Below, piece after piece: positions 8,501-15,839 of a stretch of DNA of 58,562 bases. Numbering within the stretch: the first letter of the stretch is position 1; the number at the start of each line of letters is the position of its first letter. The position numbers and the translations under genes were made by a program. Location: assembly GCA_046350295.1 (NCBI GenBank), contig JAXMAR010000045.1, positions 1 to 58,562 of the forward strand, in the 5' to 3' direction. The notes below the pieces were generated by a model, which did not search any database, had not been told where the DNA came from, and worked only from the letters and a program-made list of their open reading frames with translations. The DNA is from JAXMAR01 sp046350295. Lineage in GTDB: Bacteria; Planctomycetota; Planctomycetia; Gemmatales; Gemmataceae.

Positions 8501-10039
8501 GATGAAGGCCTGGCCGGCGGCGTCGACGGCGACGGCGTTCCCTGTCACGGCGTCGCTGCTGCTGCCGAAGAGGGTGGAGTAGACGAGTGCGGAGCCGGTC
8601 GTGTTGAGCTTGGTGACGAAAGCGGCGGTGTTGAATCCGGGGAACGACGTGCAATAGGCGCCGCTCGTCGTCGGGTAATTGGCGCCGAGGAGGGCTGGGG
8701 CGGTCGTACCCGTGACATAGGCGTAGCCGTCGGCGTCGATGGCGACGCCCTGGCCGACGTCATTGCCTTCGCCGCCGAGGTAGGTGGCATAGAGGGCGCT
8801 GGAGCCGGCGGCGTTGAACCTGGCGACGAAGACGTCCTGGGTGAGGCCGAGGCCGCCCTTGGAGGTTTGATAGGCGCCGGTGGTGGCGGGGATGGTCCCG
8901 TAGGCGCCGCCGGTGATGGTGGCCTGGCCCTGGGCGTCGACGGCGACGCCGAAGCCTTCGTTGGAGCCGGGGCCGAGGCCGCCGCCGGCGGTGCCGAAGT
9001 AGGTGGAGTAGAGCGGGGCGTCGCCGGTGGCGTTGAGCTTGGCGAGGAAGATGGTGTCGCTGCCGGTGGTCTGGACGGCGCCGCTGGTGGTGGGGAAGTC
9101 GCTGGAGGCGGCGTAACCGGTGATGTAGGCGTGGCCGGCGAGATCGACGGCGACGGCGTTGGCGTAGTCGTTGCCGGAGCCGCCGAGGTACTCGGTGTAG
9201 AGGACCTGGCTGCCGTCGGGGCTGAGCTTGGTGACGAAGGCGTCGGAGCCGCTCTTGCCGGCGACGTAGACATAGCCGGCGGCGTCGGCGGCGATGGCAT
9301 GGGCCTCGTCGACGCCGGCGCCGCCGAGGTACGTGCCGTAGTCGAGGGACGGGTCGATGACGAGGGTTCTGGCCGGGTCGTAGGCGGAGAGCTGGAAGCC
9401 GAGCTGGTTGTCGGGGAGGGGGATGTAGGATGCTGGAACCCCCTCACCCCCGGCCCCTCTCCCACCATCTGGGGGGGAGAGGGGAGAGTTGGCGCCCCCG
9501 GCCCCTCTTCCGCCATCTGAGGGGGAGAGGGGAGAGTTGGCGCCGCCCGAGTTATTGTCGAGCTGGTAGGCAGTGGGGATCCAGGAGCGGAGGTCGCCGC
9601 TGGGGGTCTGGAAGTGGGCGTAGCCGGCGGGGTCGAGGGAGGCGACGGCGCCGTCGAAGGCGAGATGGATCTGGGCGGGGTCGGCGCCGGGCTGGACGAG
9701 GAAGTCGTATTCGAGGAGGCCCTTGTCGTTGCCGTAGAAGCGGACGTCGATGCCGGGATAGATGTTCTGGATGCGGACGAGGGAGTAGTTGGGGACGTTG
9801 GTGTGCCATTGCGCGGGGTCGGCGCCGATGAAGTAGTTGGAGCGGCCGGGGAGGAGGTTTTCGGCGGTGATGCGGGCGTCGGATTGGCGCCGGCGCAGCC
9901 GCAGGGTGAGGGTGTCGTGGTGTGTGGGGAGGAGGGCGGCGGCGAAGGGGCGGCGGGACTGAAGGGGGCCGGCTCCTTCGGCTGGGGAGGCTGAAGACGA
10001 CGGAGTCCTGCGTGAAGGAGGCGAGGAAGCCGCGGCCAT
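2492..10039 (-). CDS. Giant SBBP/Ig-like/RHS repeat surface protein
   Basis: 2515-residue open frame. Order by approximate residue: a domain usual in front of SBBP repeats (DUF7948-like; LPGRSNYFIG, YPGIDVRFYGN) to ~235; SBBP propeller repeats ~235-680; two Ig-like domains ~690-880; an RHS/YD-repeat shell ~1036-2330 ending in the core motif (FGSRDPLGFEAGDPNP ... NPTNVTDPSG); then a Pro-rich variable tip. Such proteins are exported and the shell encapsulates the C-terminal effector. The tip has no stop of its own: it reads through the junction at ~2588 into the displaced core out of frame, so this effector is probably truncated. The true N-terminus lies in other frames: FETQPGQADNRVRYL at ~10040-10095 is out of register, with an extra C at 10086-10087 and a second shift between ~9890 and 10000. 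Confidence 0.8.
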   Translation of the reverse strand: MAAASSPPSRRTPSSSASPAEGAGPLQSRRPFAAALLPTHHDTLTLRLRRRQSDARITAENLLPGRSNYFIGADPAQWHTNVPNYSLVRIQNIYPGIDVRFYGNDKGLLEYDFLVQPGADPAQIHLAFDGAVASLDPAGYAHFQTPSGDLRSWIPTAYQLDNNSGGANSPLSPSDGGRGAGGANSPLSPPDGGRGAGGEGVPASYIPLPDNQLGFQLSAYDPARTLVIDPSLDYGTYLGGAGVDEAHAIAADAAGYVYVAGKSGSDAFVTKLSPDGSQVLYTEYLGGSGNDYANAVAVDLAGHAYITGYAASSDFPTTSGAVQTTGSDTIFLAKLNATGDAPLYSTYFGTAGGGLGPGSNEGFGVAVDAQGQATITGGAYGTIPATTGAYQTSKGGLGLTQDVFVARFNAAGSSALYATYLGGEGNDVGQGVAIDADGYAYVTGTTAPALLGANYPTTSGAYCTSFPGFNTAAFVTKLNTTGSALVYSTLFGSSSDAVTGNAVAVDAAGQAFITGATGSSGGVPTTTGAWQTSPGGNSDAFAAAFDSAGASLVFSTLIGGSGDDFGRGIALDSAGHAFVTGKTASTNFPTASPFQSSIAGGAMMYSGADAFVTELADDGASAVYSSYLGGTSDDEGNAIALDLLGAAYVAGVTSSSDFPTRNPYQATLNGTSDAFVAKITPTPDAPVITAISSDTGASSADLVTTDQTLTISGTAPASSTVDIYAPGDTAPIGTVSANSSGDWSFNYTGTTLPEGTHAFWATATLGSLTSEMSQTALVTVDQTAPTVTLIAPSTTTSFAPQIEVLAADLAGLAASPTATIDVDLNNDNDYLDTGEAGYATATVVNGYVVATLPALSATGTYHIQASVDDLAGNTGTSSTVTMTVTSATSWSLTASALLNRPDGGQSREALGAVTLSHALDLDLSPGSTQAGNPALVYDGTSLNIQPVIQGVVSAPNNAALPSTIGVELIWDGTSQGTNNDSTSSLVQGDKITVAARPTSAVSTGRHTWELRVKITGLPDLVASGTTFAVDQASSPFGAGWNLSILNRLIDVPASGSLPAGKLWLYGTGGWKFFQGTSGTFTSPADDNGTLVMNAGGDFTYTAADNSKIDFDSSGFQTDWVSPDGFESITFAYSSGLLASITAIDGTSSSFTYSSGKLSSISAPGSRTFTVSVNGSGDLASITNPDTGVHSFTYSSHRVTNETFGDHLANQWHYDSAGFLDQYTWGSSSSPSVYDIVSAASVGLAALAKGEAKATVTDALSFVTQYRFDDNNRLLQQIDPNGAKTTYTRDSAGYVTQIVDPLQRTTSYTRDSKEYVTRETLPDTTHRDWTFDSTYHSILTYADERGITLYTNTVDSPTGHVTATVDALSNETDYTFSSTTGLLDTTTDPVGIVTTVTWDSYRRMQSTESTFSTTLLDSADYTYSSSNGEIATTEDAESLVTTLGHDAMGRLTSQQLGSLTASTWVYDGAGLVTEESANGHTTSYTFDVYGRGMVTAVLAGGGLSSNLSTVDEIGRPSGSRNGRGFWTTYAYALDAAHQIVTTTDPAGGTSVDISNLDGETILASDPDGHATAYTRDADRGWVDTMTDANGNDWDYGHDAAGNETSTTDPNSNVWQTEFDDLSRVSAEIDPLLNETDTSYWENGDVQNVTDGRGLITRHVTDWAARTQTTIGAYGTADQFNIDIGHFNDAGFTTEIENGNGDSTFYIDDGYHRVGEVDNDNSDMRAIYTRDAIGNVTAAEDGETKSTAFGHDTLERTTTTTDANNNTTQPILDAEDEEVGFIDGAGAVTQQVFDPRGLETLTVDANGGLTRRAYDAAGNLWRLTDPAGNTTSWARDANGNVIQETDALGNSRYWTFDDANRVISYTDKNGRSKEYTYYDNNQLYQEIWKTAPGGSTVNTITYTWNENGQLLTATDNNGTITQTWDSANRLDTFEGVYGGTLTYVYNDASQLEEIDDSFGGSTTLAWNNIGQLTQRSFTDGTAQLAVGYQYNDRDQVTEVDRYTDAAATTLVGKTLYTIDDGGRVTDISHKNASNVVIDSFSYTLDHADRVTQETSTLGPTQNYGYDRTGQLISDSSTSYSFDLNGNRTMTGYSTGTDNRLSTDGTWNYDYDDEGNTISKTNISTGEVWQFSYDHNNRLIEAEHKPSSSGSVDLRITFVIDVLGNRVERDYDADGDGSGAATVTKFAVDPNANAWADLSSTGSLTIRRLYADAVDAIFARIGSSGNEDWYGEDRLASIRDIFDSSGSLIDEINYSSYGKPVYESNSANSDRYGFQGREREDDYGANNMRARPEFWDIGVFGSRDPLGFEAGDPNPRRFEGNNPTNVTDPSGMDGEQPRRPACCYFSIRNTDVLRPGDVSSASPEVSPVPLVLAPPRPIPFYLRRPEDPTPSSTSPSAQTLGPTTSEWRADVEARAAAQQERVLANADWDSRRRLESHAGCPANYDYSVRGFFTGFPIYGNMILGREALEDGRGWAATWHFGMAGLEFTQRKTTATIQRANSRAIAPTAIASISPATAR
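9438..9546. repeat. Tandem palindromic repeat inserted in the RHS coding sequence
   Basis: A unit of about 55 bases occurs twice in tandem; each copy has CCCGGCCCCTCT and GGGGAGAGGGG arms able to pair. It adds a low-complexity stretch (GGANSPLSPSDGGRGAGG, then again) between YQLDNNS and YIPLPDNQLGFQL in the N-terminal domain of the giant protein. The element resembles the widespread CCCTCACCCC...CCCCTCTCCC intergenic repeat and keeps the reading frame. Confidence 0.7.
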
Positions 10040-10161
10040 GGGTGAGATAGCGGACCCGGTTGTCGGCCTGGCCCGGTTGAGTTTCGGAAGGTCATGGGTG
10101 GTTGGAAGCGCCGCAGGGTGGGGGTGGTCGCGGGCGGGGCGGGGTTAGTCCCGAGGTTAGG

Positions 10162-10713
10162 TTACCCCGCAGGCTCGAAGACTCGCCTGCGGGCTTGGGG
10201 GAAGGGGTGTCCTGGGGTGGTGTGAAGGAGCTGGCGGGCGCCGAGGCCCACGTCGCCGGCCCTGGGGCCGACGCCGCCGCGGGACTTCCGGCGCCGCCGG
10301 TGGGGAAGCGGGCGTCGGGCGGCGTGACGGCGCCGCCGCCACCGGCGCCACCGCGAGTGACGGGGGGTGACCGAAGGGGTCGGGGAACAACTCAGGGAGC
10401 GGATCGAAGTTGGGGAGCCGCCTCGGGGGCCGGCGGGGCGCGGTGGGGCCGGGCGCGTGGCGCCACGTTCGCGCGGCGGCGCGTCGGGAAGCGAAGTGAC
10501 GGCGAAGGCGTGAGGCGTCGCCGGCAAGGAGCGCGGCGCGGCGATCACGGCGGGGGGCGTTTCGAGGGCGGATCCCGGCCCCATGAGGAGGTTGGCGCCG
10601 AGGAGGTTGGCGATGGGCCCGAAGAGGTCGGTCGGGGCGGAGCGGTCCTCCATCGGCTCGATCCTGGGCAATAGTCGCGGAGACACTCGCAGGCGCTGGA
10701 TATGGCGCTTCAT
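10162..10713 (-). CDS. N-terminal piece of the giant secreted protein (EPMEDRSAP motif)
   Basis: 183-residue frame starting MKRHIQRLRVSPRLLPRIEP, with EPMEDRSAP at residues 19-27. Many planctomycete exported giant proteins begin with such an E-P-x-E-D-R signature. The start at 10713 has GAGGA about 6 bases upstream. The first ~75 residues look genuine; after that the frame becomes Arg/Pro-rich while another minus frame reads PNFDPLPELFPDPFGHPPSLAV, suggesting a frameshift near 10480. The frame ends inside the hairpin repeat at 10164-10198. Most likely it was once the N-terminus of the RHS protein downstream, now separated by frameshifts and the repeat. A free-standing short protein is the alternative. 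Confidence 0.55.
   Translation of the reverse strand: MKRHIQRLRVSPRLLPRIEPMEDRSAPTDLFGPIANLLGANLLMGPGSALETPPAVIAAPRSLPATPHAFAVTSLPDAPPRERGATRPAPPRPAGPRGGSPTSIRSLSCSPTPSVTPRHSRWRRWRRRRHAARRPLPHRRRRKSRGGVGPRAGDVGLGARQLLHTTPGHPFPQARRRVFEPAG
10164..10198. repeat. 35-bp hairpin repeat, copy 1
   Basis: Stem CCCGCAGGC / GCCTGCGGG with a 10-base loop. The identical 35 bases recur at 11088-11122, and a 13-base piece in inverted orientation lies near 51167-51179. No T-run follows, so a dispersed palindrome is more likely than a terminator. It supplies the stop codon of the 10162..10713 frame. Confidence 0.75.
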
Positions 10714-11087
10714 GGCGCATCCTCGTGAGGAGACGCAGTGCGGCACACGCTTCCGGGCGAGGATGCGTACTTGAGAGCCGGCGTTGAAAGGAACCGCGGC
10801 GAGCGGCGGCCAGCTGTCTCAAAGAGGCACGAAGGTGAGAGGAATATTAAACGGGCATTTCGGGATTGCAAGCGAAAAATGAGGAATAGTCTGTCGAGCG
10901 CGGCGGCGATTTTCAATGTCGTTCGCGCGCGGGGTGTGGTGGCATTTTGGCGTGGAGGAGGAGGCGCGATTGGAAAGCGTGCCGCGGCCGGAAGTTGGGG
11001 GCGGGAGCTGTGCGCCAAGGAGGTGGCGCGGACGTTCATTGCAGTAGCCGTGGCCTAGCGAAATGAAAGAAACGAATGCGCGGCTTC
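10714..11087. other. Intergenic stretch with no gene recognised
   Basis: Between the start of the EPMEDR-containing frame and the hairpin repeat behind the lipoprotein gene. No frame here shows a family I recognise or a convincing ribosome binding site. Composition is locally lower in GC (10830-10930), fitting an upstream region for the minus-strand gene starting at 10713. No clear promoter boxes were identified. Confidence 0.5.
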
Positions 11088-11122
11088 ACCCCGCAGGCTC
11101 GAAGACTCGCCTGCGGGCTTGG
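11088..11122. repeat. 35-bp hairpin repeat, copy 2
   Basis: Identical to 10164-10198 (stem CCCGCAGGC / GCCTGCGGG). It lies 38 bases beyond the stop codon of the lipoprotein gene at 11160, so it could also fold at the end of that transcript, but no T-run follows. Confidence 0.75.
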
Positions 11123-11159
11123 TGGGTCACCTGCCGTGCTTGCGATTCCGTGAGGCGTT

Positions 11160-13223
11160 CTACTTGCTCTCGCGGCTGAACGGGTCCGCGTCGAGCATGG
11201 CCAGCCAGGTGTCGAGGGGGCCGCCGGGGGCCCAGTCGCGGGCGAGGAGTTCGAGGCGGCGTTCGAGGTCCCCCTTGGCGTCTTTGCGGACGGAGGCGAG
11301 GTAGCCCTTCAGAACGGGATCGGTTTTGAGCTTCTGGAGATCGGCGCGGAGTCTTTCGCGCTGCGCCAGGCCGATGTCTTTCTCGTCGCGCAGGTACTCC
11401 GCCTGGGCCAGGAGGAGTCGGGCGGCCAGGCTGTGATGCAGATCGAGGAAGAGACGCTCGAGCGGCACGATGCGCGCCTCCGGTGGAACGCGCTCGAGCT
11501 GCTTGAGACGGATCGGCAGCTCCTCGATGTCGACCGGGTAGCGCTCGCAATACGATTTCCAGTTGCCCCGGGCGCTGGTCCAGGCGTCGCGCACCAGCTT
11601 GGACTTGCCCCCCTTCTTGGCGACCGCCGCCGCGTCGCGCCGCTCGGCCTTGTCCTGGGCGCAGTTGGCGACCAGGAAGCTGACCCGGGAGCCGATCGGC
11701 TGGCGGCAGGCGTAAAGCAGGATGTAGCTCAGCATCTCCTTCTTGCCTGGCGCGGCCAGCGCGCCCGTGCCGACGTCCAGGAGCGACTGCAAGAAACGGT
11801 CTCCCTCCCAGATCTCCGCCAGCCGCCTGTCCACATCCTTCTCGCCGCGCGCCTTGGCGGTGTAGGCGTCGTTGACGCGCTTGCGCCACTGGTCGACCTG
11901 CGCCTCGAACTTGGCGTCCTTGACGCCGCGGTCGAGGTCGTCGAAGGCGGAGATGAGGCGGTTCATGCGTGTCAGGGCGTCGTCGGCCTTGCCGTGCAGC
12001 AGCATGTCGCGCGGCTGCAGATAAAAGCGCGTGAACAGCTCGCCGGCCTTGGCGAACAGGCGGGCCTGCGCGGCGTCGACGAGGCCGCTCAGGACGTCCA
12101 TCTCGAAGAGACGCTGGGCGATCTCCGGCCCCGGGAACTCGCGGCTCAGGGCCAGAGGCAGGCGGCGCCGGGTCGTGTCCCGTCCTTCTTCCTCCTTGTC
12201 CTTGGGGAGCAAACGCAACAGGAAGTGGAGGGGGGCGGTCTCCTCCTTGGGCCAGGGGGCGACCTCCATGCCGGCGGCCTTTTCCACCGCCGCTTTGAGG
12301 GGGACGATGTCCTGAGCCAGGGTAATGCGTTGATGGTCGGCGAGACGGCCCTCCAGCCAGTCCATGCGCGGCGCCAGGCTGCCCAGCGGCGGAGCGAGCC
12401 GCGGCGTGAGCCGCGCCTTGGCCTCGCCGCCGAGACCGAGCGGCTTGAGCAGCGCCGGATCCTTGACGGCCTCGCTGAAGGTCAGCGCGTGTTTGGCGTC
12501 GTGGCCGGGCAGGAGCGTCCCGAGCCGCAGGTTGAAGAGGGCGAGTTCCGGGCGTCTTTCTTCCTTGTCCTTCTCCTTGCTTTCGAAAAGGACGCCGAGC
12601 AGGATGTCGGGCTTGTCGGTTCCGTCGACATAGACGAGGCAGCCTTCGAGCCCCATCTGCCGCAGTAACTCCAGCATGACCAGGCCGCGGTCGCGGATGC
12701 CGCCGTGCCCCTGCTTGACGATGAACGAGGCGGGCAGGTCGGTGTCGGCCTGCTCATGATGGATGACGTGGCGCAGCACCCAGTCGAGCGCGTGCTGCAC
12801 CTGCTGGGTGTGGCTCAGGCCGGACACTTCCAGGGAGCGAGCGGCGTCACGGAAGAGATAGCAGCTCTCCAGATAATAGGCGTCCGGCGGACGAAACGAG
12901 GGACCGCGCAGATAGGCAAGCTCGTCCGCCTCCATACCGAACAGCGCCGTCAAGAGCTCGGGCGAAGCCACCTCGTGAATCCCTTTCGCATCGGGCTTCA
13001 GCGAGCTGTTGACGAGGTTGAGGGCTTCGCGATACTGCGCGATGTCCCCCGACTGGCGCAAGGCCCGCGCCGCCGCGCCGAAGGTCTCCTCCGGCGGCTC
13101 CTCGACCTTGATATCCTTGCCGTCCTTGCCGTTGGGCTGCTTGCCGCAACCGGTCAGGCCAAGAGCGATCGCCGACGCGAAGCAAAAGGTCAGGACGGAC
13201 CGAAATCGCGTGCTGCAAAGCAT
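11160..13223 (-). CDS. Lipoprotein with degenerate transglutaminase-like domain
   Basis: 687 residues from the chosen start. The N-terminus is a lipoprotein signal peptide (MLCSTRFRSV..., lipobox LTGC at about residues 22-25), so the mature protein should be anchored to a membrane. Residues ~140-210 (HALDWVLRHVIHHEQ ... GGIRDRGLVMLELLRQMGLEGCLVYVDG) have the outline of a transglutaminase-like fold, but the position normally holding the catalytic Cys is not Cys (GIRDRG), so catalysis is doubtful. The rest is helical and charged without a family I recognise. An upstream in-frame Met at 13283 would bury the signal peptide, so 13223 is preferred. Single gene, divergent from 13636. Confidence 0.75.
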   Translation of the reverse strand: MLCSTRFRSVLTFCFASAIALGLTGCGKQPNGKDGKDIKVEEPPEETFGAAARALRQSGDIAQYREALNLVNSSLKPDAKGIHEVASPELLTALFGMEADELAYLRGPSFRPPDAYYLESCYLFRDAARSLEVSGLSHTQQVQHALDWVLRHVIHHEQADTDLPASFIVKQGHGGIRDRGLVMLELLRQMGLEGCLVYVDGTDKPDILLGVLFESKEKDKEERRPELALFNLRLGTLLPGHDAKHALTFSEAVKDPALLKPLGLGGEAKARLTPRLAPPLGSLAPRMDWLEGRLADHQRITLAQDIVPLKAAVEKAAGMEVAPWPKEETAPLHFLLRLLPKDKEEEGRDTTRRRLPLALSREFPGPEIAQRLFEMDVLSGLVDAAQARLFAKAGELFTRFYLQPRDMLLHGKADDALTRMNRLISAFDDLDRGVKDAKFEAQVDQWRKRVNDAYTAKARGEKDVDRRLAEIWEGDRFLQSLLDVGTGALAAPGKKEMLSYILLYACRQPIGSRVSFLVANCAQDKAERRDAAAVAKKGGKSKLVRDAWTSARGNWKSYCERYPVDIEELPIRLKQLERVPPEARIVPLERLFLDLHHSLAARLLLAQAEYLRDEKDIGLAQRERLRADLQKLKTDPVLKGYLASVRKDAKGDLERRLELLARDWAPGGPLDTWLAMLDADPFSRESK

Positions 13224-13303
13224 GGTTACGTTTTTTTCGAAGGAGGGATGAAACTGACGGCCGCGCTGACCCGCCGCCGTCATAGCGGCTCATTCTACAT
13301 CGG

Positions 13304-13393
13304 CGCGTGAATCTGCTGTAGCGGAAGTCGCCAGACTTCCGACGGCGCCCGGAACTCTGGCGAGTTCCGCTACACCTCGGCGCCGATTCACGC
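13304..13393. repeat. Double-hairpin REP-like element between divergent genes
   Basis: Two perfect 8-bp hairpins sit side by side: CGGAAGTC-GCCA-GACTTCCG at 13322-13341 and CGGAACTC-TGGC-GAGTTCCG at 13350-13369. They are flanked by TGTAG / CTACA and by outer arms GCGTGAATC / GATTCACGC. The whole 90 bases can form a cruciform. The hairpins differ from one another at one paired position, G-C in one and C-G in the other, so pairing is conserved. Confidence 0.8.
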
Positions 13394-13635
13394 ACACATT
13401 TATAGCTCGGCTGCGGAGGAGATCGTACCCCGCTTCTCCCCGTGCGACCGGCAAATCCCTTCCTTTACGACCGCCGGCCCCGCAAGGTTTTCCCCGCTTT
13501 CCTTTTTCTATCAACCTCCTCAGGCCCCGGCGTCGATTCCGACTAGCGCGACCGTGCGGGCGCAACGGCTCCCGGTCCAGGGACGGACGATCGAGGCGCC
13601 GCCTGTCCGAACGGGATCGCTCAAGGAATCGCAGC

Positions 13636-14985
13636 ATGCGGAAGTTGTCCCTCGTCCTGGCGCTGGCGGCCCCCTCGCTGCTTGCCGGTCCCGCGTGCGC
13701 CCAGGAAATCGCCGGCGGCATCATCTTCTCGCGGCATCGCAGCTTCATGATCCCGTTCGACTCCGGTCCCGGTGAGGGCCGCCTCAAACAGCTCCAGCTT
13801 TATCTCTCCACCGACCTGGGCCGCACCTGGCAGCCGTCCGCCGTGGCGCCGCCGGAGCAGAAGCGCTTCCGCTTCGTCAGCGATCGGGACGGCTACTTCT
13901 GGTTTGCCGTGCAGACGCAGGACCTCGAAGGCCGACTTTTCCCGGCGAACATGGCGGGGGCCGAGCCAAGCCTGAAGGTGGTGATCGATACCGTGCCGCC
14001 GCAGGTGACCCTGACTCCCTTGGCGCCGCGTGGAGCCGAGGTCGGCGTCGCCTGGGAAATCCGCGACGACAACCTGGACCTGACGCTGCCCGATGCCGTC
14101 CGCCTCGAATACCGCACGCCGCTCACGGCGGGCGCCTGGGCCCCCTTGAAGCTGCCCCCCAGCGCCGCGCAGCACTACTGGAACCCCGGCTTCGCCGGGC
14201 AGATCGAGGTGCGTCTGACGGCCCGCGACCGCGCCGGCAACACCCAGACCGCCGCGACGACCGTCGGCCCCGGCGGTGGCGCCGCTCCTGTGTTCACCCC
14301 CGCGACACCCGCCGATCCGCCGCCGCCCCCGATCGCCGGGCCGCTCGACCACGAGCGCAAGCTCGTCGGCTCCAAACGCATCACCCTCAACTATGAACTC
14401 AAGGACGTCGGCCCCTCCGGCGTCAGCGTCGTCGAGCTGTGGTACACCATGGACGGCCGGAGTTGGAACAAGTATCCGGTGAAGTTCGGCGAAGACCCGA
14501 CGCAGAAGAACATCGCGTTCGATGTCGTCGGCGAGGGTCTGTACGGCATCACGCTCGTCGCCAAGAGCGGCGTCGGCCTCGGCGAGCGCCCGCCGCAAGC
14601 GGGGGACCGGCCGCAGATCTGGATCGAGGTGGACCTGACGAAGCCGGACGTGCGGTTGCAAAACGTGATGGTGGGGCAAGGGCCGGAGAAAGGCAAACTG
14701 TTCATCACCTGGATGGCGCGCGACAAGAACATGGCGCGTGACCCGATCACGCTGTCGTATGCCGAAAGCCCGTCCGGGCCGTGGACGCCGATCGCGTCGA
14801 AGCTGGCCAACACGGGGCGGCACATCTGGACGATGCCGGAGCGCGTGCCGTACCAGTTCTATCTCAAGGTCGAGGCGATCGATCAGGCGGGGAACATCGG
14901 CGAGGCGGTGACGGAGTCGTTGATCCGCGTCGACCTGGCGCAGCCGAAGGTCCGCATTCTGAACGTCGAGCCCGCGTCCCCCTGA
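13636..14985 (+). CDS. Secreted protein with Ig-like/FN3-like modules
   Basis: 449 residues. A signal peptide is clear (MRKLSLVLALAAPSLLAGPACA, cleavage after ACA). The body holds three similar all-beta segments that include Ig-like motifs with D-(T/L)-(V/A)-P-x-V and RDRAGN / IDQAGN turns. A Pro/Ala linker near residue 215-240 separates the first from the later modules. No catalytic motif was seen; a periplasmic or cell-surface structural role is likely. AAGGA lies about 10 bases before the ATG. It is divergent from the lipoprotein gene and followed by a same-strand amidase gene 66 bases downstream. Confidence 0.7.
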   Translation: MRKLSLVLALAAPSLLAGPACAQEIAGGIIFSRHRSFMIPFDSGPGEGRLKQLQLYLSTDLGRTWQPSAVAPPEQKRFRFVSDRDGYFWFAVQTQDLEGRLFPANMAGAEPSLKVVIDTVPPQVTLTPLAPRGAEVGVAWEIRDDNLDLTLPDAVRLEYRTPLTAGAWAPLKLPPSAAQHYWNPGFAGQIEVRLTARDRAGNTQTAATTVGPGGGAAPVFTPATPADPPPPPIAGPLDHERKLVGSKRITLNYELKDVGPSGVSVVELWYTMDGRSWNKYPVKFGEDPTQKNIAFDVVGEGLYGITLVAKSGVGLGERPPQAGDRPQIWIEVDLTKPDVRLQNVMVGQGPEKGKLFITWMARDKNMARDPITLSYAESPSGPWTPIASKLANTGRHIWTMPERVPYQFYLKVEAIDQAGNIGEAVTESLIRVDLAQPKVRILNVEPASP

Positions 14986-15051
14986 CCGGTTGATTTTCAC
15001 TCTCGAATTGCCGAAGGAAGATGAGTTGCGCCCGGAAGGGAGGCCGGGGGA

Positions 15052-15828
15052 ATGGGACTACACGCTTTTGTCGTTTTGCTGGGTCTGTGCGCGGGGGGCG
15101 ACCCGAAGGAGGCGCCACGGGCAAAGGGGGATGCTCCGGGGGCCCACTCCGCCCGGCTCGCCTTCTGTCCTTCCTACCTTTATCAGCCCTGTTACAGCTT
15201 GAAGGAGTGCCCCGGCCCGGCGGTCGCGTACCTGCCGCAGCCCGGCGATGTCCTTCTCGCCACCGACAAGAACTTCTTCTGGTCGCTGACCCACAACATG
15301 GCGTTCGCCTTCGAGCCGCACAACTCCGCCCTCGTCGTCTCGCGGCCGGACGGCTCACTCGCGATTCTCGAGGCCGGTCCGAACGATACGCTCTGGTGTC
15401 GACGTCTGGACATGTTGCCGCACCTGAAGGAGTACCACGACAAGGGCCCGGTCTGGATCCGCAAGCGCAAGGCGCCGCTCACCCCGGAACAGTGCGCCGC
15501 CCTGACCGACTTCGCCATGCGCCAGGACGGCAAACACTTCTCGCTGCGCCGCCTCGGCGTCCAGCTCACCTGGTTCCGCAACCGCGGCCCCCTCCGCACC
15601 TTCTTCGTCGGCAAGCCCCACGGCGACCGCAACGCCTACTACTGCGCCGAGCTGGTGCTCGAGGCTCTGGTCGCCGCCGGCGCGCTGGACCCCGACACGA
15701 CGCGCCCTTCGGCCAGCTATCCGCACGATCTGTTCTTCGACCAGTCGTATAACCTCTACATCCGGCGCCATCTGCCGCTGGCCTGCGACTGGGAGCCGCC
15801 GGCGCGGTGGACGTATTGTCCGAAGTGA
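15052..15828 (+). CDS. YiiX/YaeF-type permuted papain-like amidase
   Basis: 258 residues with a short hydrophobic N-terminus that may direct export. GDVLLATDKNFF, then SLTHNMAFAF with the candidate catalytic His, and later NAYYCAELVLEALVAAG with the candidate Cys. This His-before-Cys order is typical of the circularly permuted NlpC/P60-like papain fold (YiiX/YaeF group), which hydrolyses amide bonds in cell wall or lipid substrates. AAGGGAGG lies 8 bases before the ATG. It converges with the DJ-1/PfpI gene 11 bases away. The substrate cannot be told from sequence. Confidence 0.65.
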   Translation: MGLHAFVVLLGLCAGGDPKEAPRAKGDAPGAHSARLAFCPSYLYQPCYSLKECPGPAVAYLPQPGDVLLATDKNFFWSLTHNMAFAFEPHNSALVVSRPDGSLAILEAGPNDTLWCRRLDMLPHLKEYHDKGPVWIRKRKAPLTPEQCAALTDFAMRQDGKHFSLRRLGVQLTWFRNRGPLRTFFVGKPHGDRNAYYCAELVLEALVAAGALDPDTTRPSASYPHDLFFDQSYNLYIRRHLPLACDWEPPARWTYCPK

Positions 15829-15839
15829 CCCGCCCTCGT

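Noticed and set aside
8000..9340. Regularly spaced repeats suggesting a CRISPR array or satellite
   Set aside because: They are coding SBBP propeller repeats with protein-level rather than exact DNA periodicity.
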